Assembly (NCBI GenBank): GCA_963971425.1
Contig: OZ020515.1
Span: forward strand, 37,152,371 to 37,216,370
Direction: 5' to 3'
Length of the DNA stretch: 64,000 bases
From: Bryoerythrophyllum caledonicum
Taxonomy: Eukaryota; Streptophyta; Bryopsida; Pottiales; Pottiaceae
A program made the position numbers and the translations under genes. The stretch's first letter is position 1; every line of letters begins with the position of its first letter. Below the pieces are notes generated by a model. The model saw nothing but the letters and a program-made list of their open reading frames with translations. It was not told where the DNA came from and did no database searches. Shown in pieces: positions 1 to 13,574 of the stretch.

Positions 1-1440
1 GGTTCCAAGACTATACACTGCGAAAACACCAATCTCTGGCGACCAAGTTGGCCATCAGGCTCAACTTCCCCAAATCAAATTATGCGTCCGAAGACAAACT
101 GCTGTTGTTGTTGCTCAGCCCCTGATTCATACCCCCAAAATGAATTGGAACGATATTTATTATTTTTGTATCTAGGAACCCGTAAATTATTAGGAAATAG
201 ACGCATATGAAGTCTTTCAGTTTTGAGCAAAAACATGCTTACATGCGTACATGCTTGTGTGAGATCAAGCTGGTCCTAGAGACATGGATAGCATGTTGAA
301 ATTTTCACAAAATTTATGATCCTCCACTATGTCTTCTTAAGTATAGAGGCTGATGTCAAAGCACACCATCTTGCACCTCCTGGTATCCCTTGCTCCTCTT
401 CAGTTTTGTCTCACAAAGCCCTTAAGCTTTCTCGCTTTCCATTGAAGTTCAAAGGATGAATTACACCCTCCTTTGAGCTTTAGTAGAAAGAAAGGAAGCT
501 TGAGCGCCTTGCAATATATGATTGGCATACCACAAGGAGCAGGACGGTATGGTTTGACATTGCTATGCCCTCTACTTAGAAAGACGCAATGGCAATATCC
601 TGTGATGGTTGTGGAAGATCATAAACCTTGTGAGAAATATTTCAAGAAAGTGGAATTGACTGGGATGAAAGCAGAAGTTATCAAGATGAAAACATGATTA
701 GCCAAGATGTTTGCCAAGTCAATAAAAGACATTACCAAAATTGCATTGCTTGCCTTTTACTCAATGTTGAACTTCTATAGCTGTTACCATCAGGCCGGCC
801 AAGATTAAAGCGTTTAAAGTCTTCCAATGGATCAAACTATGTCATTTTACTTTTCACAACTTCTCCAATCATGTATAGTACTATGTAACAAAGATCAAGA
901 GTATGTCTTATATACCCCTCATTTTGAAAGACATTCAAATTTCAACAAAGGAAATTGGATTCTTCCACAACTTCACAAATTGAATGCACCAAAAGAATAT
1001 TCCCTCCGCCATAGGTATGTGAACACCATGTTAGTTATAATTCACCAACATGAATTAGAAGAAGATTAGTCAGTTGCATTCTTCAAGAATGCAACTAGCA
1101 TAATGTACAATTGACTAGGAATTTCTAAAAATTGTTGTTTATATATATATAGACTTACCATGTGAAACCAAGTATTTGTTCATAACATTCTTTCATTGAA
1201 TCGTTACAAAATGGTTATATTCTTCAAGTAAGTCACTTAATAGTGGATTGATTTATTTCATTGACATAAGAACAAATTGTTTTAGAAATATATTTGATAT
1301 CAAGTGCCATCCTTTCTTCAACTTTTGGTTACAGCAGATAAATATAGAATCCGGAATCTTCTAACTTGTTCAAGGTGAAAGATCCTTACTAAAACATTGG
1401 AAGAATATTCTTGTTGTTTAGTCATTTGCTAAATAGGAAG
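1..1440. other. Unassigned non-coding stretch
   Basis: No recognisable gene is visible. Two short open frames occur on the plus strand (about 473-697 and 827-1069). Neither has a recognisable domain, and the first lacks an ATG at its start. The stretch is AT-rich with no convincing splice-linked coding series. Confidence 0.5.
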
Positions 1441-1539
1441 AAGAGTAATGCTAGTCTCGTTAACTATCATAACTAATTTAAGAGTTAGACTCTGTTGTCG
1501 TAGGATTACTATATAGGTCACTTGGACTTAGATCATAGG

Positions 1540-1720
1540 AGAAGAAGAAGAATGCAGGTCTCCAAAGGAAATCGGTGTGAATAAAGTGTCCGTTTGTTTC
1601 ACTACTAAGATCATGCCCACTAGACAGGGAATTAGTAAGCTGGAACTACTTCCCCCTTTCGAGGATAGACACTATACATCAAGTAGCCAAAAACCACAAA
1701 ACCAACCTATCAAAAGAGTA
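1540..1720. repeat. Dispersed repeat, copy 1
   Basis: This stretch matches 18105-18280 in the same orientation. Shared words include GTGAATAAAGTGT and GACACTAT, and the order of matching blocks is the same. It is probably a piece of an old transposable element. No terminal structure is evident. Confidence 0.5.
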
Positions 1721-1829
1721 ACAGGGAAAAGGGGGGGAAGAGAGGGAAGAGAGAAAAATGGAGCAGAGGGGAAGATGGAGAGGAGGGTGTGTTTCGCATG
1801 GATTAAAAATAAAGTAAAGTGGTAATTTT

Positions 1830-4800
1830 ATGGGGGGGCCTTATGTATTGAGAAGGGCTTGGTTGTTTTCAATTTTACGTTTGTGTAGAAGGATGGACAT
1901 AGCATATTGTATGGCAATGATGTTAATATTTTTGAAAGAGTTTGTAATTATATCACTAGGAATTTTGAAGGTATCTTCTAGGGTTTTAATAGATGGGATA
2001 AAGATAGTGGCGCAAGCGCCGGCTGTGATTACAATAAGGGGGTCCACTTTCCATCCAAGGGCAGTGATGTCATCAGTAAGGGGTTGGTATTTATTAGTTT
2101 TGATTTCGATGGCTTCTAGTGAGAATCTCTCATTACAATATGTAAATTCGATGAATTGAATGGTGTAATCTTGATTTATGTGGTCGGGTGGGGGGTCATT
2201 GTATGGTAGGCCTCTAACGCATAGTATGTCCGGTTTGAGTCAAGCATTGCAGTGGCATCGTTGAGTTTCACATGTACATGGGAGTAGCCATGGTGGCACC
2301 GTATTTTCTTGTGGGTTGTCATTAAAGGTGTCGGCATTCATGAGGATAAAACATCTCGATTTGTTATGAAAGGTGATTAATTTACGGATTTTCCATACAG
2401 CTTTGTTATGTCTTTTGACGATTAGGGAGTGTATGTGGTGGTTATGACATTTAAGGAGAACATATAGTCATGTGTCGGGAATCGGGATCTGTGGAAGTGC
2501 ATATTGGGCATGTTATAGATGGGAATCTTTCTATTCCAAAGAAGAGTTGTTTTCGGGCGTTTCCCATGTATTGTCCGGTACGGAATTTGATAAGGCATGT
2601 TATTTGTGAGTCTGTGATGATGGGGTTTTTCCAAAAATTTGTCGAGAGTTCATTGTCTATGTTGTTGTTACTAGTCCATTTTCTATGTTAGGTAAGTTGT
2701 TTGAGATTGTGTCAAGGTTATTATATAAGTCTTGTTTTTTGAGGCATTTGTTCAAGAATCTAACCAGGCCTTTATCGGGGGTGTCTTCTTTGGAGGGCCA
2801 GTCTTCTTTTTGGAAGTGATATGGGGTGGCGTAGGCGTGTTCGTGTGGATCTTTGGCATTTTTGTGTGATTTTTCTCGGCCCTCTTTTGCTAGTTTATCC
2901 GCTTGTTCGTTACCATTAATATTGGCATGGGCTCGAACTTTGTGGAGGGTAGTGATTTGTCTTCGTTTTAGTATCATTTGAACCATTAATTCTAGTATGA
3001 TTTGGTCTAGGTGGCTATTGTGGAGGGTAGGGTGTGTTATTTGGGTGTTTAATAGGTATAGTGCGTTAATGGAGTCTGTGAATATGTGCGTTGGTTCATT
3101 GTTGTATTTTGTTGTGACGATATCCAGTGTTTTGTGGATGGCCATGAGTTCTGCTCTGAGGATATTTTGTAGTCCATGCAGTCTTTTGGCTGATTTGATT
3201 TCTTTCCTAGAATTGTATATTCCATAACCGACTTTTTCTTTGCGCCAATTACCCGGTCTAATTTGTTCTGGCGGTTTGAAGGAGCCATTGGTATAGTAGC
3301 TATATGCGGGGTCAAATTTCGGTGAGGTGGTGGTATGGTAGTCCGCAAGGGGTAGGGGTGTTAAAGTGTAATCTATTGTATTGTTGTTGTAATTCAGTTT
3401 TGACCATTTTTTGTTTATGTTGATGGGTGTTTGTATAGGTGTCGCTGGGGCCATCTTTGTGTATAGCCGGTGTATGTTTAGAGTTTTTGCTATGGAGGTG
3501 AGTTCTTCTAGTTGTTTTGGGTGCCAAGGGTTTGATTTTGGTGGTGGACACATATTATTTGTAGTGTGGATGGTTCAATTCGAGGCTTTTTCAATTCAGG
3601 TGGAATGGTGGATTCTTCATATGATATTGAATCTGCTTCAAATAAGGCAATGATATGAGAGTCTGGGAATGGACTTACTTGTTGTTTAAAGTTTTGGTAC
3701 CAGTTTTTATCTGGGGTGATGATGAGTGTAGATGTGTGGTTTGGATCATTTTTGGCAGCAAGGCGTGCCCAGTGTAGTGCTTGTTGTGTTTTGTCTTCGT
3801 TGTGGAGGTGTGCTATACCATTACCGATCCATTTGTGGTCAAAGGCTTTTCCCAGGGAGCCGAATATTTTATCTCTTTCAAATGGGGAGTGGAATTTTAG
3901 TAGTTTGGTGGAGCATGTGACAGGGGAGGAGAAGTATGACTGTTCTATGTTAAAGGATGATATTAGTGAGTCTAGGATGGGGGTGGATATTGTATATTGT
4001 GCATTTTTGAGGGGGTTGTTTTTTGGGATACGATATTTGTATCTTTGGTATACCCAGATTAGTTTGGTTTCAAATGATTGGGTTATTGGTTCAATGTTTG
4101 TGGGTGTCTATAGTTTTATATTGTATTGGTTCCATAGCCATTGGAGTCTAGTAGTGGTAATGGTTTGTAGATGTCGGCCATTTTCTTCATGTAGATGTAC
4201 TTGGTTGTTGTCTATTTTGATTGTGTTTGAGATTGTGAGGATATCATTTTGAGGGTTACATTCTGTCGTATAGATGTTTAGGAGTGGGATAATTATTGGT
4301 GGGGTTACCTATCTTGTATCTTTGAGTTGTTCTTGGAGGTGGTGGGTTTGGATGATTTTGGAGTAGAATTTATTTTGGATCCTTTGATAGTATTGTTTTA
4401 GTATTTCGGTGTTGTGGATGGAGGTGTTATGGTCGTGTCGTGGGAAAAGGCTTCTTTGAGGGAGCCATTTATTAAATGTATTGTCGTTGTGTTGCCATTG
4501 GCATAGATATCTAGTGTATGTGTTTTGTATGTTGTTGAAATCTTTGTGTTGTATGTGTTTATGATGTATTATTCTATTAATAGGATATAAGGTGGGATTC
4601 TTGAGGTGTGTTGGAGGCCGGAGGTGATAGGGCAGTGTTGGGTTGGAGGGTAATGCTCGGTGAGATGTTGTTGGTAATGATGAATGTATCTTTGAGTCTA
4701 TGGGAATATGAGTGTATGAGGCAAGGGGTGTTGGATATTGTTGGACATGTTGGTCGGCAGAAGAGTTGTTTGGCAATATTTAGGGCGCACTTAATTAGTT

Positions 4801-5260
4801 TGGATGGGGTAAAGTGGTAAGTTTTGAAGTCCTCATTATTCATAATGTGAGTGCCATTTTAGAGAGTAATTTGTTTTAATTCAAAAATATCTTTTAAGAG
4901 GAGTTTTTGTAGGAGTTTTTTGGAGTGTTGGGGATTGAGTGTATTGTAATTTTGTGTTTCTTGGCGCCATGCTATTTCTAATTGTGTGGGATCAAGGAGG
5001 AAGTTTGGGAGTGTGCTTTTAAGGTGAACTTTAGCTATATGTTTTAACAGGTACTAGAGTGTACAAGTTATTGGTGATCTTATGCAATCCGTTTTTTTAA
5101 TTCTAGGAATATCTTCGGCTCCAATGTGTTGTGCTAGGACATATTGAGTTGGCCCTATGTATATTTTCCCGAGGCGACCTTTGTCATTTAGAGCATTTTG
5201 TAGTTGCTCACCTATGCATCTGAGATACGTATTTTGTGAACTATAGAAAGCGCTACAGGC
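1830..5260 (-). mobile_element. Decayed non-LTR retroelement (RNase H side preserved)
   Basis: Several minus-strand reading frames in this stretch read as pieces of one degraded retroelement. The best preserved is the RNase H frame at 2657-3553. Frames at 4309-4776 and 4577-4843 lie upstream of it in the reading direction, and 2422-2634 lies downstream and resembles a degenerate Cys/His tail. Frames shift repeatedly, so the element is dead. I did not find a clear reverse transcriptase YxDD motif, target duplication or poly(A) tail. The limits are therefore approximate. The order (RNase H, then a C-terminal Cys/His region) suits LINE-like elements that carry RNase H. Confidence 0.5.
2657..3553 (-). 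pseudogene. RNase H domain of a retroelement, catalytic Asp lost
   Basis: A 298-residue frame carries a type I RNase H fold over roughly residues 80-230. The expected acidic quartet can be placed as YTNGS (Asn89 where Asp is expected), Glu135 in RAELMAI, Asp160 in FTDSINAL and Asp219 in NEQADKLAKEG, with a conserved His209. RNase H removes the RNA strand from RNA-DNA hybrids during reverse transcription and needs all four acidic residues. The first is Asn here, a single-base change, so the domain should be inactive. The frame belongs to the decayed element around it and is not a host gene. Confidence 0.7.
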
Positions 5261-5264
5261 CACC

Positions 5265-6480
5265 TCAAAGGGAAGAATTGACCATTACTCAGGGGTGGAG
5301 GAAGATGGGCATCTTAAATTGAGACCATTGCCACCACAATTCGTGCAAGCATCGACAAGCTATAGTGATTTCCGTGAAACAAGTTTGTAGATTTTTGTTT
5401 TGAAATGTAACCATTGTGTAGATGCCCTTTTGCATTATCTAAATCACTTGTAGATCCTCACAGGCCAAAAAAGCTCATCGGCCTTAATGGATTATCTTGC
5501 GGAAAATTCATACAACATCCACTGGTCAATGTAGTAAATTTTAGTGCTTCAAGTCAACATATGTGGGTAGTGAAAATTGTGGATTTTGGAGGATATCCTA
5601 CATTGCAAATCAATTAAAAAAATTCACCAAGAATGTGGAATAGGTTCAATCATGCACTATGTTGATAACTTCACATTGATTTACAACACGTGAAGTAAAT
5701 ATTTATGCATGATTTTTCATGAATTTACAACTTTTGTCAATTTGATTGTGTACTAAAATATTTCAAAAACTATATGAACTGAAACAAAAATTCATGTGTG
5801 ATTAGCATTCACAAAACAAACATTGGAGATTAGAGACAAATTTCAATCATTTTAAAAACCAAAATCATTTTTTGTGTGTATAAAAACTACATAGTATGAA
5901 GCATTGTATTTGTAGGTATTCATTGTATTTGAGTGTATTTGGTGTATAAAGCAATGTATTCCAACATATTCCAAAAAGTTTTGTAACTCTCACTCATGAT
6001 CCAAATTTTGAAAAATTTGCATTCAATTCGTGCAAATCTAAACTTCTAAATTCACAATTGAGTTTTCAAAGATTTCATGCAAATTGAGATATAACACATT
6101 TGGAGATTGAAAATTTATTGTGTGGTCCCCCGAAGGGTTAAGCCGCTAAGGGCAAGTGAACAAATTGTTCAATTTTTTCTAAGACTAGATGTATAATTGA
6201 GTCAAAGACATACTTTGCCATGAATGTGATTTTTTTATACATGCTAATGTGTCAATGAAGTTTTTCCAATCAAAATATAGCCCTTTAGATCTATTATCTC
6301 TCTATTTAATAAAAAGCGTAGCCTCACCATCTGAAGCCATGTGGGCAATTTTGGCACCCCGGTGAAGCCACATGGATGGACCACGGGGACTCAATTGGAT
6401 GATATTGGGTAGAGTTTTCAAGGAAGAGAACATGGACTTAACTTGGGCCAAGGACTTAATTGGGGACTCAACTAGGAAGT
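5265..6480. other. AT-rich intergenic DNA
   Basis: There is no supported gene. Short open frames occur but have no domain and no splice-compatible partners. Scattered repeats of GTATTTG-like words are seen near 5900-5950. Confidence 0.5.
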
Positions 6481-8960
6481 GCCCATGTATTGTTGGGGAC
6501 AATAAGGGTCCACTACTTATTATTATTATGTTTATAATAATACATAATGTAATATAATGTATTAAATAATACAAGAAAGTATTGTATGTTCGTCTAGCAA
6601 AGCATATCCATGTTTTTGGAAGATATTATACCTTTACTTTAATACTTTTATTTTTTATACCTAGGCAACCTTGGTATATGACGCGTATTTAAAGTAAATA
6701 ACCGGCATATGTTTACTTAACTGGAGATTATCATTGGGCTTTTGGGGGCAACTGGGGGTCCACCAATAATTCCTTTTGATAAAAAATGAGTGTTTGTCTG
6801 TCCGCCAAAGCTCATCTATGTTATTAGAAGATTTTATATCTATACTCTAATATTTTTACTTTTATACCTATGCAAACATGGTGTATAACATTTATCTAAA
6901 GTAAATAACGAGCATCTAAAAAAATAACGGGCACACATTTATTAGGGATTGCCCTTGGCGTGTTGAAGACAATGTAGTGTTCCACTAGTCTATCTTCTAT
7001 ATCTACATACATAATAGAATTGGTTTCTATCCGTCTGTCCGTGCATGCCATCAAGCTTACCTACGTGTTGGGAAGATTTTCATGCTTTTACCTTGGTGCT
7101 TTTATTTTTAGGCTTTTACTTTAGCACTTTCATGGTTTTCTTTTACATTGATTTCATACTCTTATTAAAACTTTTCATTTACTTTGGTTTGATAATTTCA
7201 TTGAAAGTATCCATTAAAAGTAAAAGCATGTTATAGTATAAGGACAAATATTCATACTATTTATACTAGAAGATATACTCTAAAGATTCAATTAACCAAT
7301 TCCAGTTCGTATGAACAGAAAACTTACACGGAGACCATAGTGTTGTCTAGGTGATTACCCTGTAGTGTCAAGGTGCTACCTGTATAATGCATAAGTGATA
7401 TCCATGTAATACTTAGGTGATACCCATTGTGTCCAAATCACTGTGTCAAAGAAAAATAATTCGTCCAATATAGAGGTGCTGAAAGTGACCAGACTTGAAG
7501 ACTTTTAGTGAGAGTATAACCATCTAATACTACTTAAAGAGAGTGATCGTTGTCAAAATGGTTGGTAAAAATATTAAAAGAGTAAAAAGTTATGACTTCT
7601 AAAGAATCCATGTTTATATTCATCGGGTAAGGAGACAAGGACAGGGGACAAGGAATAATATTGTGTCCAGAGGACATGGGTTCCAGTAGTCTATATTAAT
7701 AATAATAAAATAAATTTTATTTTACAAACTTTTGTTTTGCAACTTTTATATAAAACTATAATACACAAAATTTTATGTTATAGTTTTATAAATGCCATGT
7801 TCAATAACAAAGTTTCTTTTCTTAAAAAATGTAAAACCTTTAAATAAAATAAACACTTATTTTCATTATATTTGAGAGGATATGTAGTAAGTTTTTTATA
7901 GGCCTTAGTTGAAGACCCACCCGTGAACGTGAACAGAAAGGGGACGGGGGACGGGCACGGGGTAGAGGCGGGGATGGGAAAAATCAACATCTACATTATG
8001 GAGGATTTGACACTTTTACTTTGAGGCCTTTATTATTTTACAAGTTTACTTTATGACACTTTTCATCTTCACTAAAAAATATGATTATATACTTTACAAC
8101 ACTATATATTTACCACATCATTCATCTCATAGACGTTTAAAAGAAGATCCTATGGTCACATTCTCAAGAAGTTGTTTTGACGACTAGATACAAAGACAAT
8201 ATTACAAAGATGAGTATGAGTGCAAACGGTTTGTTTATTTCGTCAGAATTGGTCTATATGATTCAGAAGTCTCCCAGCCCATTTATGGATGGTGGAACAC
8301 CCGCATGAAGTAATTTTGGGTGATTGGATAGCTTGGCATGTTTAGTTTTGTATGTTGTATACATTTGTTATCTGATGGTAAATGAAGTAGTATCAAAGCT
8401 TGGTTTGGTCATCTTTGGTCAAGGTAAAATCTGAGTTGTATTTGTAGTTTGCAAAATTTTCATTCATTGTTGTGAGCTTTCCTATATGAACATTGTTGTC
8501 TCTACATTGATGATGATTTTACACTAACGTTTATTGCATATTTTTTTGCTTCGCACACTTTTTGGAATGTAACAGCCATTGATTATACAATCTATGTACA
8601 AAGTGGTAATGCCTATCCTCCCAATTTTTTCTATACATAAGATTGAATCTTATGATTTTTGTAGAAGAATAGAGGAATCACATATCATCAAAATGCAATT
8701 AAATATCGTGAACAGATCCACCCGTGAACGTGAACGGGAAGGGGACAGGGGGACAAGAACGGGGATAGGGACAGGGATAAAGGGCGGGGACGAGAAGAGG
8801 GACGGGGATGAGGGATGTGCATGGGCATGGGGACGAGGGGACGGCGGATTGGAGGACTGGTCAAGGATGCAGACGGAGAAGTGGGGCTTAATACAAAACA
8901 ATAATGTGTGTGGAGGACACGGGTTCCACTAATATATTAAAAAATAAAATTGATTTCCGT
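6480..8960. mobile_element. Cluster of Helitron-like element ends
   Basis: A junction of the form GGKTCCACTAGT followed by an AT-rich head recurs at about 6510, 6750, 6975, 7678 and 8922. After several junctions comes a stretch like TTTCYGTCCGTCYGT and then a GAAGATTT block (6600, 6820, 7070, 8990). GC-rich G/A tracts near 7630, 7910-7980 and 8720-8880 precede three junctions. Helitrons end in CTAG-like 3' termini after a GC-rich hairpin and start with TC at an A/T target, which suits this pattern. No Rep/helicase gene is present, so these would be non-autonomous copies inserted head to tail. The family call is an inference. Confidence 0.35.
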
Positions 8961-9129
8961 GCGTCCGTGTGGTCAGCTTATCTATGTTTTTAGAAGATTT
9001 GACGCTTTTCCTTTGAGGCATTTATTTATTGCTTTTGCTTTGACACTTTTAATTTATACTAGTACTTTAATACTATATATTAAAGTAAAAGAAATTATTT
9101 TATATGTGCCCTTCATAAATTTTTTACTA

Positions 9130-10590
9130 TAACATCTCATAAAGATGAGAATAATATCCTATGGTTACATTTTCAAAAAGCTAATTGTGGCAATTTTTAA
9201 TGAATGGAGTAGAAATTCCTCTAAACCACCTTGTTATATGTCACCTTCTATGATATCACAAAATCGTAAATTTAAAAGATATCCTTAAAAAAAAAATCAT
9301 TAAACCAAAATATCAAATAGGTGGATACCAAATATCAACAAAATATCTATAAATGAATTGTTATTGCGATGCTTTTGTAGATGGAACTCAATGTCTATAG
9401 CAATGCAGATCAAGCAATTTGTATTGTTCTTGTCGGTTGAGAGGGCTAGTGTTTACTTTCCCTCTATGTTGCACATCTTTCATGCCGATCGCATTGCTCG
9501 TTGTTTCTGTGTAAATGCAAAGGAAGGGAGGGGAAGGTAACAACAATGTCCCAACAATGGCAGGAAACTTAGTTGCTTGTCCAAACCTCCGCCATCTACA
9601 CTATTTTGTTTCTATTTCAAGCAGACTCTGCACTCTCTACCATACCCACCATCTACGTTGATAAAATCATCCACGTCAGCTGCCATGTAGGATGCCAACA
9701 AGGATAATCACATTTGGTCTACGTTGATAAAATCATCCACGTCAGCTGCCATGTAGGATGCCAACAAGGATAATCACATTTGGTCTGAACATGCATGTCC
9801 AGGCCACCGCCCGTAACTTTGTGCTTCCCTACTCTTCACCTCTTGGTGTGAAGGGGGAATCAGACTACCAGGGTGTGCTGTGGGTGATCTAAATGGCTCT
9901 TGTTGGGGCAAACACCTCAAACAATTCAGCAACTTTCAGACTCAATGGCATTGAAGGTTTCTCAACTTCTTTAGCTCAATTAGTCCTTCATTTGCTCTGG
10001 GTATGCAGAGGAGTCGGGACACAAAGAGGGTAAGAACCGTAGAGAAGAGAGGCAGATCAACGGAAGCAGGGGACATGATGAATAAGAAAGGCTGGGTAGG
10101 GTGTCTGCATGATGGAAGCTGAACCAGAACGACCGACGTAGAAGTTGAATCAGTCTGATATTTGCTCAACACACTCGCATAGTACACAGTGCCGAAGGCA
10201 CATCACTCTAGCATCCGAACGCAGTCAAAATTACGTCTTCTTATACTCTGTCTAGATACAACAGCCCAGCCAGCCACACGTCATTAGTGGCTTCCTCTTA
10301 AAAAGCTGTGGCCGTCTACATACCACCGAGTCAATTTCCTCCGGTACTGAAGCAACAATAAATCTAACCAATACGAGAGGAAAAAGGAAGAGATGGCACC
10401 GTGGACAGCAGCAACGAATCAGCACCCACCGTCCCTCCACTCTTCATCTCTGGTCAGAATCTGAATTTGCAGAATAACCTTTCCAGCATGCTTAGCATCC
10501 TGTGGGTACCGTGTGCTCTTTATCACCTTCAGTAGCAATAGTATACAGTTGGTGACGTGACCGAAAAAATGGAACATGACTACACTACAT
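9130..10590. other. Intergenic DNA with one tandem duplication
   Basis: No gene is supported. The stretch lies downstream of the WDR43 stop codon, so its right part probably holds that gene's 3' UTR. A 66-bp duplication is listed separately. Confidence 0.45.
9652..9786. repeat. 66-bp direct tandem duplication
   Basis: A unit starting TCTACGTTGATAAAATC occurs twice back to back (9652 and 9718) with no mismatch that I can see. The identity implies a recent duplication. Confidence 0.9.
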
Positions 10591-10594
10591 GCGC

Positions 10595-13480
10595 TCAATC
10601 CTCTTCATCCTCTCCATCCGACATCCCATTTCCGTTTCCGTTCAACTTGATGTCAGGTTCGTCTTCATCCATTTCATCATCGTCTCCCATATCATCGTCC
10701 TCGTCTTCCTCTTCGCTTTCGGAGTCCTCATCTTCGTCCTCCTCAAGGTCATATTGCGAGCCGCCATCAACCATCACATCTATCGCCTCTGGTTCGTCAT
10801 CCTCTCCTTCTTCGTATACAACTGCTGCTTCCTGCTGAACTTCCTTCCCCTGGGACTCATTCTTCTGGATCTGTGCCATGATCAGATCCAATCGGCCTGA
10901 GAGGGACAGGAGCGGACGGAAAACCGACAGCCTGGTCTCAATAATCTGATACAATGATGTGAGCACAGGTTGCAAGGCGAGGTTGGTCATGACGAAACTT
11001 GCATGTTGAAGCAACACAGCCCGAACCCAAGGTACCAGGCTCAGCGCTCTTTGAGGTCTCCCTTCCATTTTGGAAACAGCTGCTGTTAGAAACTTCGCAG
11101 CTTCAATAGGCCGCAACCTTCGGATGGTATTTGTTATCACCTTCTCATCCCCTACGTTAAGACATCGGTCTAGAAGAGCGTTGTCGTCTGCTTGCAATGC
11201 TTGAGACAAGAGAACCTGTAAAGAGTCGGCTCTAGGTACCACTGCTTTGTCACGGGCGTCCTCGTTCTGATCTTTGGCATCACCTTCTTCAATTACCTTG
11301 AGTGCAATCAACTTCTCCTCCAACGTCTGTTCGTCGTCAGAAACAACAGTAAGAGCGGCATCGTCTGTATCAGCTTCCGTACCATTTATCTCTTCAGACG
11401 GTTGGGCAGAAGGTTGTGCCTCCTCGTCCTCAATCTCGGCGCGCCGTTTCTTAGTTTTTTTCTTTGCCGAAGCTAGATCAATTTGTGGTCGAGCAATTGT
11501 AGCCTCTCCTGCATTGTCCGGACCTAGTACGATAACTGCCGCCGAAGCTGTTCCCGTCTTGGTCACAGCATCTCCTGCTGGAAGTAGTGCTCCTTCTGTG
11601 GATGAATTGAGAGCAATATTCAAGCCCTCCTGTCCGCTCAATGAAACCTTCTCGAAATGAGGCTTGACTGAAGTGCCGTGGACAACGAGAACAGCTTCTT
11701 CGTTTTCCAAAAGCCTGCATCGAAGTAATGTACACGATTGTCAGTGACATAAAACAAGACCTTACCGCTCGAAGATACAAAAAGTGGATGCACAGGTTAT
11801 CACCTTGCCGCTAAAACAAACGGTGTGCTGCCTTTCCCGGCATGTTCAACACGAATGATTGTAGGTTTAGCACTCGCAAGTTCAGCTACGGTAGGAGCGG
11901 ACCAAACATATGCCACTCCGCCTTCTGTCACTGCAACTACCCTCCGCACGTCACCCTCCTTGTCGAAACCGCTGACATCTATCGCAACTGCTGGATGCTC
12001 TACAGAGAGTGTAACGGGCGCCGCTGCTTCTGACTTCCCACCTTCCACGAGCCACATTACAACATGGGATTCTCCTGTTGCAGACGAGAGTACGTACTTC
12101 CCGTCTGAAGTGAAGCATAGGGCTTTTACAGGAGCCTGCGTTGAAACAAATGGTCGTTCAGAACCCTATTCAAAGCACAAACTCAAGAAAGCACACTACA
12201 GAAGGGGTGAATCCTGGAGATACGACACCCTAAAATAATACCGTAAAATCCACAAAGGGTACGAATCTAACGGCCACGTACAGGATGGCCAGGAAATTTG
12301 CGAAGCCGCTTCTTGCTTGAGAGATCGAACAGCTTCACTTCAGCACTTGCGACGGCGACACTGCCACCATCTGCACATAAAGTACTGAGACATAAGAATA
12401 ATGAACGCTGTCAACGAACCTCCACCCTCAAAACAAATGCTTCTTCGATAATCATCAAACCTCGCAATCTAAAGAAGAAAGAACAAGAAGGGAGTGTGCA
12501 GAAACTTCTCACAACATCTGAGGAGCTTCACACCACAGTTCCAAATATCTACCATTGCAGAGCAGAGGAAATACAGTTCATAAAATAAGAGAAACGGAAA
12601 CTCTACAGACCTTCGGCAACAGCCACACAAGTCAGAGGTGTTTTAGCCGCTCGAAATTTCGAAAGCACCTGCCCAGAGGCGGAATCCATTTCACACACGT
12701 GCCCATCGATGCCGACACTGTATAGCCTCTGCCCACTTTTACTGAATGACACAGACTTCACACTCCTGCAGGTTAACCAATTGAGATGTCATTGGCCAAG
12801 TTTGACAGGCGAATCATGCACCTGAAGATGTACTGTCATTCACCAAATCTAAACCACGATCACCATTTCCCTTCACCCATTAAGAGACTTCCACCCAATA
12901 TTGGCAAACAACAAGCTGACCAGAATAAGACCGACATTCTGCACACCACGCACACCATTGCAGACTCCATTCTAGGGTTTGAGACGTACCCGGCATGAGA
13001 ATCACTGGTCCGCCACTTGAGCTCTCCGAGGGTGGTGTCCCACGCAATAACATCACCACTACCAGTCCCAACAACAACAACCGCTGCGCCTCCCTTCTCT
13101 TTCACACCCTTTTTCTTCTGGGGAGAACAAAAAAATGTACTAACCTGAGTACACAAACCAACCAATTCAAAAGCGAATACCACCAAGCGAGACCCACCTT
13201 TTTAGCGGAACCGCTGGAAGGCAAAGCGCCCCAAGCCATACAAGTGTAGTCCATAGCAAGGTGCCCAGGCGCGACGGGGTCCGACGCCACGTCCACGATC
13301 TCATTGCGCAGAGTGCCCGTGAGAGCATCCCAGACCTGCACCAAAACGTCATCAGGAACCAAGCAGCAGCAAAAACGTAACGGAGAGGAGCAGAAACGGG
13401 ACCTTAATGCGGCCATCGCCGGCGGAGAGCGCCAGAGCCGAGCCCTGGGGGTGGAAGGCGGTGAAGATGGGCGACGCCAT
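10595..13480 (-). CDS. WDR43: WDR43/UTP5 small-subunit processome protein
   Basis: This is a WD-repeat subunit of the nucleolar UTP-A complex, which acts on pre-18S rRNA. Seven exons join in frame on the minus strand: 13480-13403, 13335-13198, 13117-12990, 12765-12611, 12370-12282, 12135-11804 and 11714-10595. They give 679 residues, close to human WDR43. All introns are GT-AG. The N-terminal half has WD units ending in motifs such as IKVWDALTG and VIAWDTTLG. Exon 7 carries a basic KKKTKKRR segment (about 391-398). A Utp12-type helical domain follows (about 471-586, with LLSQALQADDNALLDRCL). A very acidic tail runs from about 602 to the end. The start is the ATG at 13480, giving MASPIFTAFHPQGSALAL, which matches the family's usual opening. 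No break is seen, so this is an intact housekeeping gene. A telo-box lies just upstream. Confidence 0.92.
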
Positions 13481-13574
13481 GGCGCAGATGATTGGGGGAG
13501 AGTGAGGGGTCTGGCGATGGCGATGCTGCGCAGCTGCAGCTAGCTCTCAGAGCAGCCCCGGGATGAGGCTTCTA

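Noticed and set aside
827..1069. 80-codon frame with ATG near the left edge
   Set aside because: No recognisable domain or conserved features. Kept only as a remark.
3716..4252. 178-codon plus-strand frame
   Set aside because: It lies opposite the decayed minus-strand retroelement, has no domain, and is Trp/Cys/Phe-rich as expected of antisense to such sequence.
10557..11660. Plus-strand Ser-rich frames opposite WDR43
   Set aside because: The serine run is the antisense reading of the acidic Glu/Asp tail codons of WDR43.
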